Assembly: GCA_945859605.1 (NCBI GenBank)
Contig: OX243814.1
Coordinates: 35,141,452-35,205,451, forward strand
Direction of reading: 5' to 3'
Source of the DNA: Lumbricus rubellus
Lineage: Eukaryota > Annelida > Clitellata > Crassiclitellata > Lumbricidae
DNA: 64,000 nucleotides
Shown here in pieces: positions 1-9,552 of this stretch. The notes beneath the pieces are model-generated. The model searched no databases. It saw only the letters and a list, made by a program, of their open reading frames with translations, and was not told where the DNA came from. How positions within the stretch are numbered: position 1 is the first letter of the stretch; the number at the start of each line of letters is the position of its first letter. Position numbers and translations under genes: made by a program.

Positions 1-13
1 GAGCTATACCCCC
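1..13 (-). tRNA. tRNA-Cys, 5' end only (cut by window edge)
   Basis: The first 13 bases are the complement of the 5' end of the tRNA-Cys genes at 582-653 and 1972-2043 (acceptor strand GGGGGTA followed by TAGCTC). The rest lies outside the window. The sequence beyond its 5' end (14-240) also resembles the flank beyond the complete gene at 654-870, so it is probably another unit of the same cluster. Confidence 0.8.
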
Positions 14-569
14 ATTCGATGACCAAATGACTGTAACAACATAAACCGGTAGCGGCGGTAGGCCTATGCGGAAATGCGAAGCTATTGATTTTTTTATACA
101 GCTATGATAGAGCGAGAAATTGAACGCCGCTTAGCCTACGGCATTACACAGTACACACTCTGCCATCTATCGAGAGGTCGATCTATTTAATTGTTGTCCG
201 ATTGTAATAGCCTACTGGTTGAATAATAATTGGGCAAATTAAAAATATCAGCAACCACAATAGAGTGGTTGAAATTCGATTATGACAGCATTGGTACCTT
301 TAGATCCTCCTCATATCTTTCGATAGACGACCATGCTCACTGGGAAAAGTTGGCCCCACTGTGTCCCAGAGAGCATTCATAGATCTATAATTGGTGGCAA
401 CCACAGAACCAGGATACGAGTCCAAAGAGCATTGCTGCACAGGAACACACAAGCGACCGTTAACATCAACGTTTGCTACCATCTTCATGCGGTACAGATC
501 CATGGACGATGAATCCGCTGCTTTGAAGCAACTAGCGCTCGCTTGATCCAGTTCCCTATGATTATGAGT

Positions 570-573
570 AAAA
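570..573 (-). terminator. Pol III terminator of tRNA-Cys copy 1
   Basis: A TTTT run on the minus strand lies 9 nt after the tRNA 3' end. Pol III stops at short T runs, so this fits a functional gene. Confidence 0.6.
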
Positions 574-581
574 CGTAGGAC

Positions 582-653
582 AGGGGGCAACCGGAGTTGA
601 ACCGGTGACCTCTCGATCTGCAGTCGAATGCTCTGCCACTGAGCTATACCCCC
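582..653 (-). tRNA. tRNA-Cys (GCA)
   Basis: This is a 72-nt, intronless tRNA gene on the minus strand. Acceptor GGGGGTA pairs with TGCCCCC; the A box is TAGCTCAGTGG-like, the anticodon loop is CTGCAGA with anticodon GCA, the B box is GGTTCAACTCC, and the discriminator is T as usual for tRNA-Cys. It supplies cysteine in cytosolic translation. Two further complete copies and one partial copy lie within 2.5 kb. Confidence 0.95.
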
Positions 654-1959
654 ATACGATGATCACACGACTGCAACGGTATATACCGGTTAGGCCTATA
701 GTCTACAGAAAAATGCGAAGTTATTGATTTCTTTAAAGCCTATGATAGAGCGAGAAATATAACGCCGCTTAGCCTACACACTCAGCCATCTATCGAGATA
801 TAGACCTACTGAAATTCTGTTCAAGTGTAAAGCAAGTTGAATAATAAATTAATAATTGAGCAAATAAAAAATATCAGCAATTATGTGATTGAGAAAGTTA
901 GTTAGGAAATGAATGGATGACGTAACTATACGATAGGCCTATATAGCGTTGGGCAAACGAAGCTTTTGCGGTAGTGAAAAATCGGCGGGCCTATATTCTA
1001 CAGACATTTCGATCAAACAACTGAAAAAGGTCATCAGATTTTTCGACCGAATATCCCCCCAAATGTTTTCGAACAGGACTCCCACATTTCTTCATCCGGC
1101 CTTGCCTGCAGCCTGTAGGTCTAGTGGAATTGCGAAACCTCCAGGAATAAGAATTTCTCGATGCTCTGTCACTGAGTCATGGACTTATACCACCCACCAC
1201 ATCGGCGTAGGGCCTAAGCTTGCTTTGATAATTATTGTTGGTAGGCTATAATAGCGTGGCGTCAAGTCCATACTAAATTGATCAAAGAGGTCGAAAGCAA
1301 TAGAGTTGGATAGACAGACGTTAACCACTGCCCCAGACTGAACAAGGCAAAGAATTTGTTAGGCCCTATAATAGGCCTATATATTTTTAAACGACAGTAC
1401 TGTTATGCTGCGTGTCATATTGAAATCCAAGATCACTCAATCTCACAAAGCACCGCATTTGGATCTCGACTCTATATCAGGCATTTTTGATCCATCCCCA
1501 ATGGCATTATTGGCATAGCTTAATATGTAGACCCATGTACATGTATGTACCAGCCTCTATTACCTAGTATTGCCAAGTTAGTTGATTTTGACCTTATAAA
1601 TTTACCTTTACAACAGCTCCTGCTATATTATCTAGTATTGCCAAGTTAGTTGATTTTGACCTTATAGTCATAGGCCTAGATATATCTATACAACAGCTCC
1701 TGCTATCTCTCGAGTCTCGACTCATCACAGGCGACCATGTTCACTGGGAAAAAGTTGGGATAGTGCGGGTTGTGCCACAGAACCAGGATACGAGTCCAAC
1801 GAGCGCTACCGCATAGGAACACACAAGCGACCGTTAACATCAAGATCTGCTACCATCTTCATGCGGTAGGCCTACCTGTACAGATCCATTACGATGAACC
1901 CTATACTTTGACGCAATTAGCGCTCGCGTGATCCATGGTCTCCATATAGCCTAATGAGT

Positions 1960-1963
1960 AAAA
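1960..1963 (-). terminator. Pol III terminator of tRNA-Cys copy 2
   Basis: A TTTT run on the minus strand just beyond the 3' end of the 1972-2043 tRNA, in the same place as at copy 1. Confidence 0.6.
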
Positions 1964-1971
1964 CGTAGTAG

Positions 1972-2043
1972 AGGGGGCAACCGGAGTTGAACCGGTGACC
2001 TCTCGATCTGCAGTCGAATGCTCTGCCACTGAGCTATACCCCC
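1972..2043 (-). tRNA. tRNA-Cys (GCA)
   Basis: This 72-nt gene appears identical to the copy at 582-653 over the tRNA body, with the same GCA anticodon, B box and T discriminator. It lies in a duplicated block with the same flanks. The body has stayed intact while the flanks have drifted, which suggests selection or gene conversion (inference). Confidence 0.95.
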
Positions 2044-2414
2044 TTCGATGACTACACAAGTGTTACGATATATACCGGTAGGCCTCAGCTTATACGAAAA
2101 TGCGAAGCTATTGATTTTCAAGGAAGCTAAGAGTTCATTAATTTTTATATCCCTGCCTATATAGGCTTATTGAAATGCAAGATCGCTTACCTTGTCAAAA
2201 ACCGTGACTCAATCTGGGCTAATCAAGCACTGTATTTGGATCTCTGCTCTAATCGCAGCCATATAAAATGTACTTATATAGCGCCTCTCCTGGTAAATTT
2301 CCGAGGCTGTCTGCCTAGGACTTGACCATTTTTGGAAGTATGGTCCTGACAGCTGGCGAATTTGAGACGTAGAAATGATAAGAAGTTAATGTCAATAACA
2401 TAACATTATCAGAT

Positions 2415-2486
2415 GGGGGTATAGCTCAGTGGCAGAGCATTCGACTGCAGATCGAGAGGTCGCCGGTTCAACTCCGGCTGCCCCCT
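2415..2486 (+). tRNA. tRNA-Cys (GCA)
   Basis: This 72-nt gene is on the plus strand, opposite to the other copies. It has GGGGGTA acceptor pairing with TGCCCCC, anticodon GCA and T discriminator. Small differences from the other copies fall in the T arm and variable region (gtcgccgg and ctccggctg). A T5 terminator follows at 2494-2498. It is head-to-head with the 1972-2043 copy, about 370 bp apart. Confidence 0.95.
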
Positions 2487-2493
2487 TTCCGAC

Positions 2494-2498
2494 TTTTT
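2494..2498 (+). terminator. Pol III terminator of tRNA-Cys copy 3
   Basis: TTTTT starts 8 nt after the end of the plus-strand tRNA-Cys. Confidence 0.65.
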
Positions 2499-2512
2499 CC
2501 GCAACGAATGAA

Positions 2513-2697
2513 TATGCAGACTACAAGCGCTGACACTGAATCGGAGTTTCACGCCAAAGCGCACAAACAATAATTGTGAGTGAAGAAAGACCTGCTCAGG
2601 GTCTCTACGCGGCTCCTTGAGGTGGATTTGAACCCACAACCTTTAGTTTAGGTTCCAAGGCGCCGAACATACCTCTACACTACCGCATCCCACGATG
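2513..2697 (-). mobile_element. tRNA-derived SINE, minus strand
   Basis: Read on the minus strand this has a tRNA-like head with an A-box-like GGTAGTGTAGAGGTATG and a B box GGTTCAAATCC. A body follows with a GACCCTGAGCAGGTC-like core, then GAAACTCCGATTCAGTGTC. Related copies lie at 3733, 9272, 9865, 24084 and 32229. It starts about 27 bp after the tRNA-Cys gene and points towards it. Confidence 0.8.
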
Positions 2698-3081
2698 TGG
2701 AGGAAAGTAGCCTATGATGCCTGGCTTATCAGTAATCATTGCTGAATCAGTTGCACTCCACAAGGTCGCATTGACTAAGTGAGATTAGGGCTTTTGGACC
2801 GAATTAGACCAAGACCCTTGATTCAGTAAATATTTTGATTATAGTAAAGCGTCAAGGCGTTTGATAGAGTAAGCCTTTATTCAAGTAGAGGTCTTACTTT
2901 GACTGCGAAGCGGAAGCTAGAGCACCGCTGTTCTCTTACGCAAGAGCGGTCATACGAGCAGCAGCTTTGGAAGAATTGGGACCTAATAGTTTATCTCCTC
3001 TACAACTATCTTATATGCGCAATTCGCGTGAGATTTCTAGAGTCACTCCTCCGCTCCCTTTACTATTCTAATAGTCATATT

Positions 3082-3247
3082 CAGGGTTGCTTTAAGAAAT
3101 TTTTAGAACTGCACATTCCCATAAATTACTTCCAATCGGAGGACAATGGCCATTTTTTGAATAGTTTTAAATGTAGGCCTACAGAAGTGCTTCTTCAACT
3201 GCACAAATCCATTTAGAACTGAACATTTATTTTACAACTGCACTATT
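3082..3247 (+). mobile_element. hAT-type MITE, truncated copy A
   Basis: This starts with CAGGGTTGCTTTAAG and carries the family landmarks: TTTTTAGAACTGCACA, ACTTCCAATCGGAGGACAATG, CAGAAGTGCTTCT, CAACTGCACAAATCCATTTAG. The far terminal repeat is missing and no target duplication was found. Complete copies lie at 8397-8597 and 22130-22327. Confidence 0.75.
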
Positions 3248-3732
3248 TTACAGGCTAGTTAGATTAACCCATTAGTGCCTGACTTTTTTTCTTCATGAAA
3301 GTGTGAAAATATTGTAATTTCTACTTAATGAAAATCAGTGTCAATCACCATTCAGGCTAAAATTTGTTTTTTCTATTTATTAGCAATTTTTTCTTACCGT
3401 CCCCGTTTTGGGGACGCTAGGCACAAGTGCCCCCATCAACTTTTCCAGGCTGGCTTGGTCAACTGTGAAGGTTTCATATATATTTCAACTATTTAATCAT
3501 GAAAATAAGCATACTTGTAGCTAAATAAATCAAGTTGTACAAAAAAACTCATAGTTTGCTATAAATTATTATGAAAATTTTCAGAAAATCAAGAAAAACT
3601 GTCAAATTTATGGGTTTTTTGCCTTGCTTTTAGACAGCAGCAACGCCAGCGACACTGTATTCTACTAGACTGGAAGAATTGATTTGTTTGCATGTTTGTA
3701 TTGTATTCGTACTTGTTATAGCGTCCTTCAAG

Positions 3733-3885
3733 TTAACTACTCAGAGGCGCTCCCGACTACAGCGCGGACACTGCATCGGAGTTTCACGACGAAGCGCTGA
3801 GCAATTGCGAGTGAAGGACTTTGCCAAGGTCCTTACGTGGTGACTAGAGGTGGGTTATAACCTGCAACCCTCCAGCTTGCATTGC
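3733..3885 (-). mobile_element. tRNA-derived SINE, minus strand, damaged
   Basis: This carries ACTCAGAGGCGCTCCCGAC, GGACACTGCATCGGAGTTTC and a degenerate B box (gggttataacctgc). It is the same family as 9272-9453. The tRNA-like head is cut off where the foldback at 3895 begins. Confidence 0.75.
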
Positions 3886-3894
3886 GACACGGTA

Positions 3895-4925
3895 TCCGGA
3901 CATTACCCCCGGCCCATTACTCCATGCCATTACCCCCCTGCCATTACCTCCCGACCATTACCACCCATAGGACATTACCCCCGCCAATGCCATTACATCC
4001 CGTCTGTTTACATTTAGGTCCAGTGAATGTATGTATGTATGTATGTATGTATGTATTTACGTATGTATGTATGCATGTATGTATGTATGTATGTATGTAT
4101 GTAGGCATGCATGTACGCATGTATGTGCGTACGTACGTATGTATGTATGCATGTAGGCATACATAGCTGAATACATACGCACATGCGCAAGTACATATTA
4201 TATACATGAATGTAAGCATAAACATATATACGTACGTATGTACAGTGTTGTACACACATGTATACATACATACATACTTACATACATACCTACATACATA
4301 CATACATACCCACATACATACATGCTGACATACATACACACTTATATACATACATACATACATACATACCCCCTGCCAATGTCATTACATCCCGTCTGTT
4401 TACATTTAGGTCCAGTGAATGTATGTATGTATGTACGTATGTATGCATGTATGTATGTATGTATGTATGTAGGCATGCATGCACGCATGTACGCATGTAT
4501 GTACGTACGTATGTACGTATGTATGTATGTATGTATGTATGTATGTATGTATGTAGGCATACATAGATGAATACATACGCACATGCGCAAGTACATACAT
4601 ACATGAATGTAAGCATAAACCTATATACGTACGTATGTACAGTGTTGTTCACACATGCATACATACATACATACTTACATACATACCTACATACATACAT
4701 ACATATATACATACCCACATACATACATGCTGACATACATACACACTTATATACATACTTACATACATACATACATATTTACATTCGTACATGCAAACAC
4801 TGGACCTAAATGTAAACGGACGGGGGGGGGGGGGTAAATGGCAAAGGGTGATGTCCTACGGGGGGTAATGTCCTACGGGGGTAATGGCAGGTGGGTAATG
4901 GGCCGGGGGTAAAGTCCTATAAAGT
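3895..4925. repeat. Foldback of tetranucleotide repeats (TGTA/TACA) with CCATTACCCCC ends
   Basis: The left end is rich in CCATTACCCCC-type words (3898-4000) and the right end holds their complement GGGGGTAATGG (4830-4915). Inside are two tandem units of about 410 bp (about 3985-4390 and 4390-4800). Each unit starts with ccgtctgtttacatttaggt, then (TGTA)n, a spacer (cgcacatgcgcaagtacat), and (CATA)n. Every arm can pair with another. Long open frames here, rich in Tyr, Cys, Met, His or Thr, are only readings of the tetranucleotide repeat. Confidence 0.75.
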
Positions 4926-5569
4926 CCTAGACCCTTGCAGCACTGTCACTTACAGTTAGAGATCTTCCCTGCCAGCATTTGCATGGGTATTAGACAGACT
5001 CCATATGGGTTTCACACGGGTCCCACGTGGGAATAAGGGTCCTATATGAGACCCATGATAGCTTGCAGGCAGGGTTGGCCTTGGCGTGCTGAGGAAACAC
5101 ATATGCATATTATTACTATAGTTGAAAACGCAGTGAAAGTCACATATTGTTGTTTAGAAAGTTGATGGGGGCACTTGTGCCTAGCGTCCCCGAAATGGGG
5201 ACGGTATTTACGAGCATAATAAAAATATTAACCAAAGATGAATCAATGTTACAAAATTTATACAGGTAGATAACAGCACCAATAATATGGGTATATATGC
5301 ACATTTTCGATTGCAGCAGGTTTTTACCCAAAAATATAATTTTATATTGATAACTTTTAAAAAATTTAAAATTTTGGAAAATCGAAATAAAAATCTATCT
5401 GGCATATACAAAAACAAAACAAAATCTGCCATATTATATCTTATTTTAAAGATAATTTAGTACACGGTCAGTCCCAATGGTTGGCAACTTTGAGTATTGC
5501 TTGATATTAAAAATATCTCTTCCCAAAGAGGTGTCCCCGTTTTGGGGACGCTAGGCACTAATGGGTTAA

Positions 5570-5990
5570 ATTTAGTTTGAGAAGCTTATCAACAAAGCAC
5601 AGTCTTTGGCGAACACTTTAAGATTCAATTCATGAAGTTTAAGAGGCTGAGATGTGCTTAATCATGTGCAGATCAAAGCCAACGATATGCTCAACATCTG
5701 ACATTATATTATGGAAAATTAGAAACACTCTTAGCCAATCGTCAAGTATTCTGTTTGAATGCAATCTTCTCTGTGGGTCACTTGCTGCCTGTGATCAGAC
5801 CTAAGAGAGTCTCTTTCTCTCTGTGTTGTTGTCAATAACATAGATATTCGTTACCGAATATTATTAGCAAGGCCGCTTATCTCAAGTCCAGAAATAGACC
5901 AGCATGATGATTATATGATCATTACGAAGACGATTTACGACGATAATGATTATGATAATGCACTTGATGATGATAATGATGATGATGATC
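5570..5990. other. Unassigned spacer
   Basis: AT-rich DNA between the TTAA-flanked element and the trinucleotide array. No gene, RNA or recognised repeat was seen. Confidence 0.5.
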
Positions 5991-6015
5991 TACTACTACT
6001 AATACTACTACTGCA

Positions 6016-6085
<70 letters not shown>

Positions 6086-6114
6086 GTAGTAGTAGTAGTA
6101 GTAGTACCACCACC

Positions 6115-6167
<53 letters not shown>

Positions 6168-6201
6168 CACTACTACTTCTACTACTACTACTACTACTAC
6201 A

Positions 6202-6241
<40 letters not shown>

Positions 6242-6331
6242 GGCCTACTACTACTAACTACTACTACTACTACTACTAACTACTACTATAGGCTACTACT
6301 ACTACTTCCACTACTACTACTACTACATGCA

Positions 6332-6403
<72 letters not shown>

Positions 6404-6450
6404 CAGTAGTAGTAGTAGTAGTAGTTGCAGTAGTAGTAGCAGCAGCGACA
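5985..6450. repeat. Trinucleotide microsatellite (ACT)n / (AGT)n with opposed blocks
   Basis: About 460 bp of ACT and its complement AGT, with short ACC and interrupted stretches. (ACT)n at 5990-6085 meets (AGT)n at 6085-6105, and a long (ACT)n (6120-6325) is followed by a long (AGT)n (6332-6430), so large hairpins can form. The poly-Leu, poly-Val and poly-Ser open frames here are repeat artefacts. Confidence 0.9.
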
Positions 6451-6539
6451 GCATCAGTAGTATACACTCAACATCAATCATCATCATCAAACTAATATTA
6501 CTTTCTTTTTGTAGATTCGTTAAATCCTTCAGAGTTTAG

Positions 6540-7335
6540 CAAAGTAAGAAATAGCCTACAACATTTTATTCCTTACTTTGCTAGGTATACTTCGCGAGGT
6601 GGTGCTAATTAAATAAGAGCTACCTTGCGAAGATTGACAGCGGTAAAAATAAATGGGCCTAGTGCACCAAAATGGCTAAAGACTTCCTCAGTAAACAAAC
6701 TGAGATTATCGAAGCATTATAGTTCTGTGAATTCTGACAGTGAAAGAAAGCATTGTAAATCTTGAAAATGTTTATTTATTCTTCTGAGTGTTCAGTCTTG
6801 CATTTCACGAGAATTTTTGAGTCACTGCCTTTAACGCATGCGTGCGAACGAGACCAAAGTTTGCATCCAAAGCCCATGCTTTAATTTCTCATATAATACT
6901 TAAAGAGATCCCCGGACAGATTGGCCAATGCCACGTGTTCGCAGCGGTTATGGTGCGCATTTCGATTGGCCTACGCGTGGGCTGCACGACGTATTTAGAG
7001 TTTGGTCAAACTCTACAGGACAAAGACCGAAGGTGTCTATTATTATCGCTGCTAATTGTCGTATAGGCCTAACTGACTATCTCGCCATACGCAGTCGCTT
7101 GCTGTTTGTGGCTGACATAGGCCGCGAGCAAGCAGAGCAAGGCATTGCTCAGCAAAGCATAAAAGAGCAGTGATCGCAGCCAGGCCTGTTGTTTGGCTAA
7201 ATATATTTAGACCTGGTGTATGTTGTTATTATTAACGCTGCAGAAGTGCCTTATTGCAGCAAGCCGAATGCTATTATACACGGTTAATTGATTTGAAGTT
7301 CTTTTAATTCGTTTGCGGTACACAAAATTATCAAG
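6540..7335. other. Region upstream of the SLC13-type gene
   Basis: No gene was recognised. It should contain the promoter and 5' UTR of the transporter gene, but I see no unambiguous TATA box or initiator. Confidence 0.4.
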
Positions 7336-7479
7336 ATGGCGGCTGATGAGGTGCCTAGAAGGACCGTGAAATCAGTTCTTGTGATGATGCTGAGAGACAT
7401 CCTTGTGTACTGGAAGGTTTTTGTCTTCCTCCTCGCGCCAGTTGTCATACTTCCGCTTCCGCTTCTGCTTCCGTCTCAG
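7336..7479 (+). CDS. SLC13: SLC13 exon 1 (residues 1-48)
   Basis: Start codon in the context caagATGgcg. It encodes the N-terminus and first membrane segment (VFVFLLAPVVILPLPLLL), typical of SLC13 starts. The donor is CAG|gtgaga, phase 0. Confidence 0.9.
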
Positions 7480-9467
7480 GTGAGAGTTCAGTCTGTTCTT
7501 ACCTAAATTTAATGTTGCTTGTGTACCTGTATTAACCGTAGTTTCATCGTTAGCAGACCGTACGACATGAAATGAGATTAAGACATTCAGAAGACCTTGT
7601 CTGATGCATCGGCATACATGCATGCATACATGCATGCATACATGCATGCATGCATACATGCTATATTCCATGCATCCGTCCGTCCGTTCGTCCGTCCATC
7701 GGTGCTTAATTACACAGGCACACATGCATGAATACAAGCATAATTATATAAACGCGCGCATGCAATTCATACATGCATCCATATGCATAGTGCAAGCATT
7801 GTCAAGCATGCATAGTTGCATACAGTGCTATTCATACATAAATGCGTAAGTATACAATGCAATACTTGAAGACATTAGCGAGTACATTATAATTGTTCGT
7901 ACACGAATGAAGCATTTTCTCTAATGCCATGCATGAAAAAAACAAGCCGGCATTAATTCATCTTTGCATGCTTGAATGGATGTAGTAAAGGGATAATAAT
8001 AGCCGTGACAATGACCTGTCTGATTCGTAGCCAAACGTGCCGCTGCAGGCAACAGTCAAGGGCATGCCTTCGTAATCATATGAAACACGCCTCTAGTGTT
8101 TGACACTCTTACAATGTCAAGTGGCGTATAATAATAATAATAATCAGCCAACTGTTATAATTATCATGCAACGTTGTCTGCTTCTGTACGATGATGATGG
8201 CGGATGACGTGAAGGGTTCAATTGCAAATCCTTGCTTCCGTCAGATACGGGTCATTGGACGCAATCTATCAGTTAGCGTTTGAGGAACCCTCATAATTAT
8301 GTCTAATAGTTCACCATAACGACCCTGGATAATTGAAGGTCAATTCTTGCGGCCTCGCACAATACGCCAAGTAGGCCTACCATTCGTTCCAAATTGCAGG
8401 GATTTTTTAACGTGCAGTTGTACACAAAAACGTGCAGTTCCAAATGGATTTTGTGCAGTTGTAGAAGCACTTCTGTACAGTTAAAGCTACATGTAGTAAA
8501 AGGGTCATTGTCCTCTGATTGGAAGTGATTTACAATGGAGGATGGGAAAGGAAAGAAGGAGTTGTGCAGTTCTAAAAACTCCTTGAAAACAGCCCTGCCA
8601 AATTGCGCAGTCCGAGTCGATGCAAGTAAACCGAAATAGGGCCTACTCTCACGTTGTCTAAATTGCAATACACGATGTTACGCTGGTTCCCTAAAGTCGA
8701 GCGGATTTCGTTTGAGAATATCTTGCTGGAACGTTCTTCAAATGTTGGCTCTGCCTCTGCGTGCATCAGCAACTCTATAAGTTCTGGTTTCAACTCAATC
8801 TGGTTGGCGATCGTTGCGCTCTACTGACTGTGGATATGTGGAGATGCCGCGCTTCTGCACCTCAGTTCAAACTCATCGTGCCTTCTCGTAATAATAATTA
8901 TTATAATTATTATTATAATTATTATAATTATTATAATTATTATAATTATTATACTTATTAGACGATGTTTCTGGAGCAGTCTGTATACTATAGGTGCTGT
9001 TGCACTCGCTCCTGTTGTGGAAACATTATTCTCAGATTGTCTTAAAACGCATTTGTCAGATAGCCAAGTGCACAATGCTTTTGTGAGGTGTCTTTACGGC
9101 GCTATATAGTTGAGTAAGCCTCGCGAAATCATTTTTATACACATGTTTCGAATACGTATTCGTATACGTATAGGCCCTACACGTGGTTAAAGTAATATAT
9201 TCTCGTAGCCTATATAGACCTTATATGTATATATATATGTAATATTGAGTAGTCTTTATATATGTAGGTCTACAACTCAGAGGAGCTCCCAACTACAGCG
9301 CGGACACTGAATCGGAGTTTCATGCCGAAGCGCATTAACAATTGCGAGCGAAATACTTTCTCAAAGTCCTACGCAGCGGCTTGAGGTGGAATCGAACCCG
9401 CAACCTTCCGGCTCAAAGGCACCGAACCCACCACTTCACCACCGCGCCCCACAGCTCTCTCTCTCTT

Positions 9468-9552
<85 letters not shown>

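Larger units (their letters stand above)
14..2130. repeat. Local tandem duplication carrying the tRNA-Cys genes
   Basis: Blocks 300-653 and 1730-2043 are alignable; they share the phrases gaccatg.tcactgggaaaa and aaccaggatacgagtcca, then the tRNA. Blocks 14-240, 654-870 and the start of 2044-2130 are also alignable (shared ataaccggtaggcc-like and aaatgcgaagctattgatt segments). The copies have diverged by substitutions and indels, so the duplication is not recent. A separate short tandem duplication of about 76 bp (cctagtattgccaagttag unit) lies at 1561-1712. Confidence 0.75.
3268..5565. mobile_element. piggyBac-type TTAA-flanked element with nested insertions
   Basis: The ends are inverted: TTAACCCATTAGTGCCTG at 3264 and GCACTAATGGGTTAA ending at 5569, each bounded by TTAA (3264-3267 and 5566-5569). 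TTAA duplication is the hallmark of the piggyBac superfamily. Stem-loops of the form GTCCCC-loop-GGGGAC next to GCTAGGCAC occur at 3401, 5188 and 5533, and a second inverted pair (GGCACAAGTGCCCCCATCAAC) lies at 3418 and 5163. No transposase was found, so it is non-autonomous or several elements together. It encloses a SINE (3733) and a foldback (3895-4925). Confidence 0.6.

Noticed and set aside
3882..4837. Overlapping frames rich in Tyr, Met, Cys, Val, His and Thr on both strands
   Set aside because: Readings of TGTA/CATA tetranucleotides; open in many frames only because the repeat lacks stops.
5915..6467. Poly-Leu, poly-Val, poly-Ser and poly-Thr frames
   Set aside because: Readings of ACT/AGT triplet arrays.
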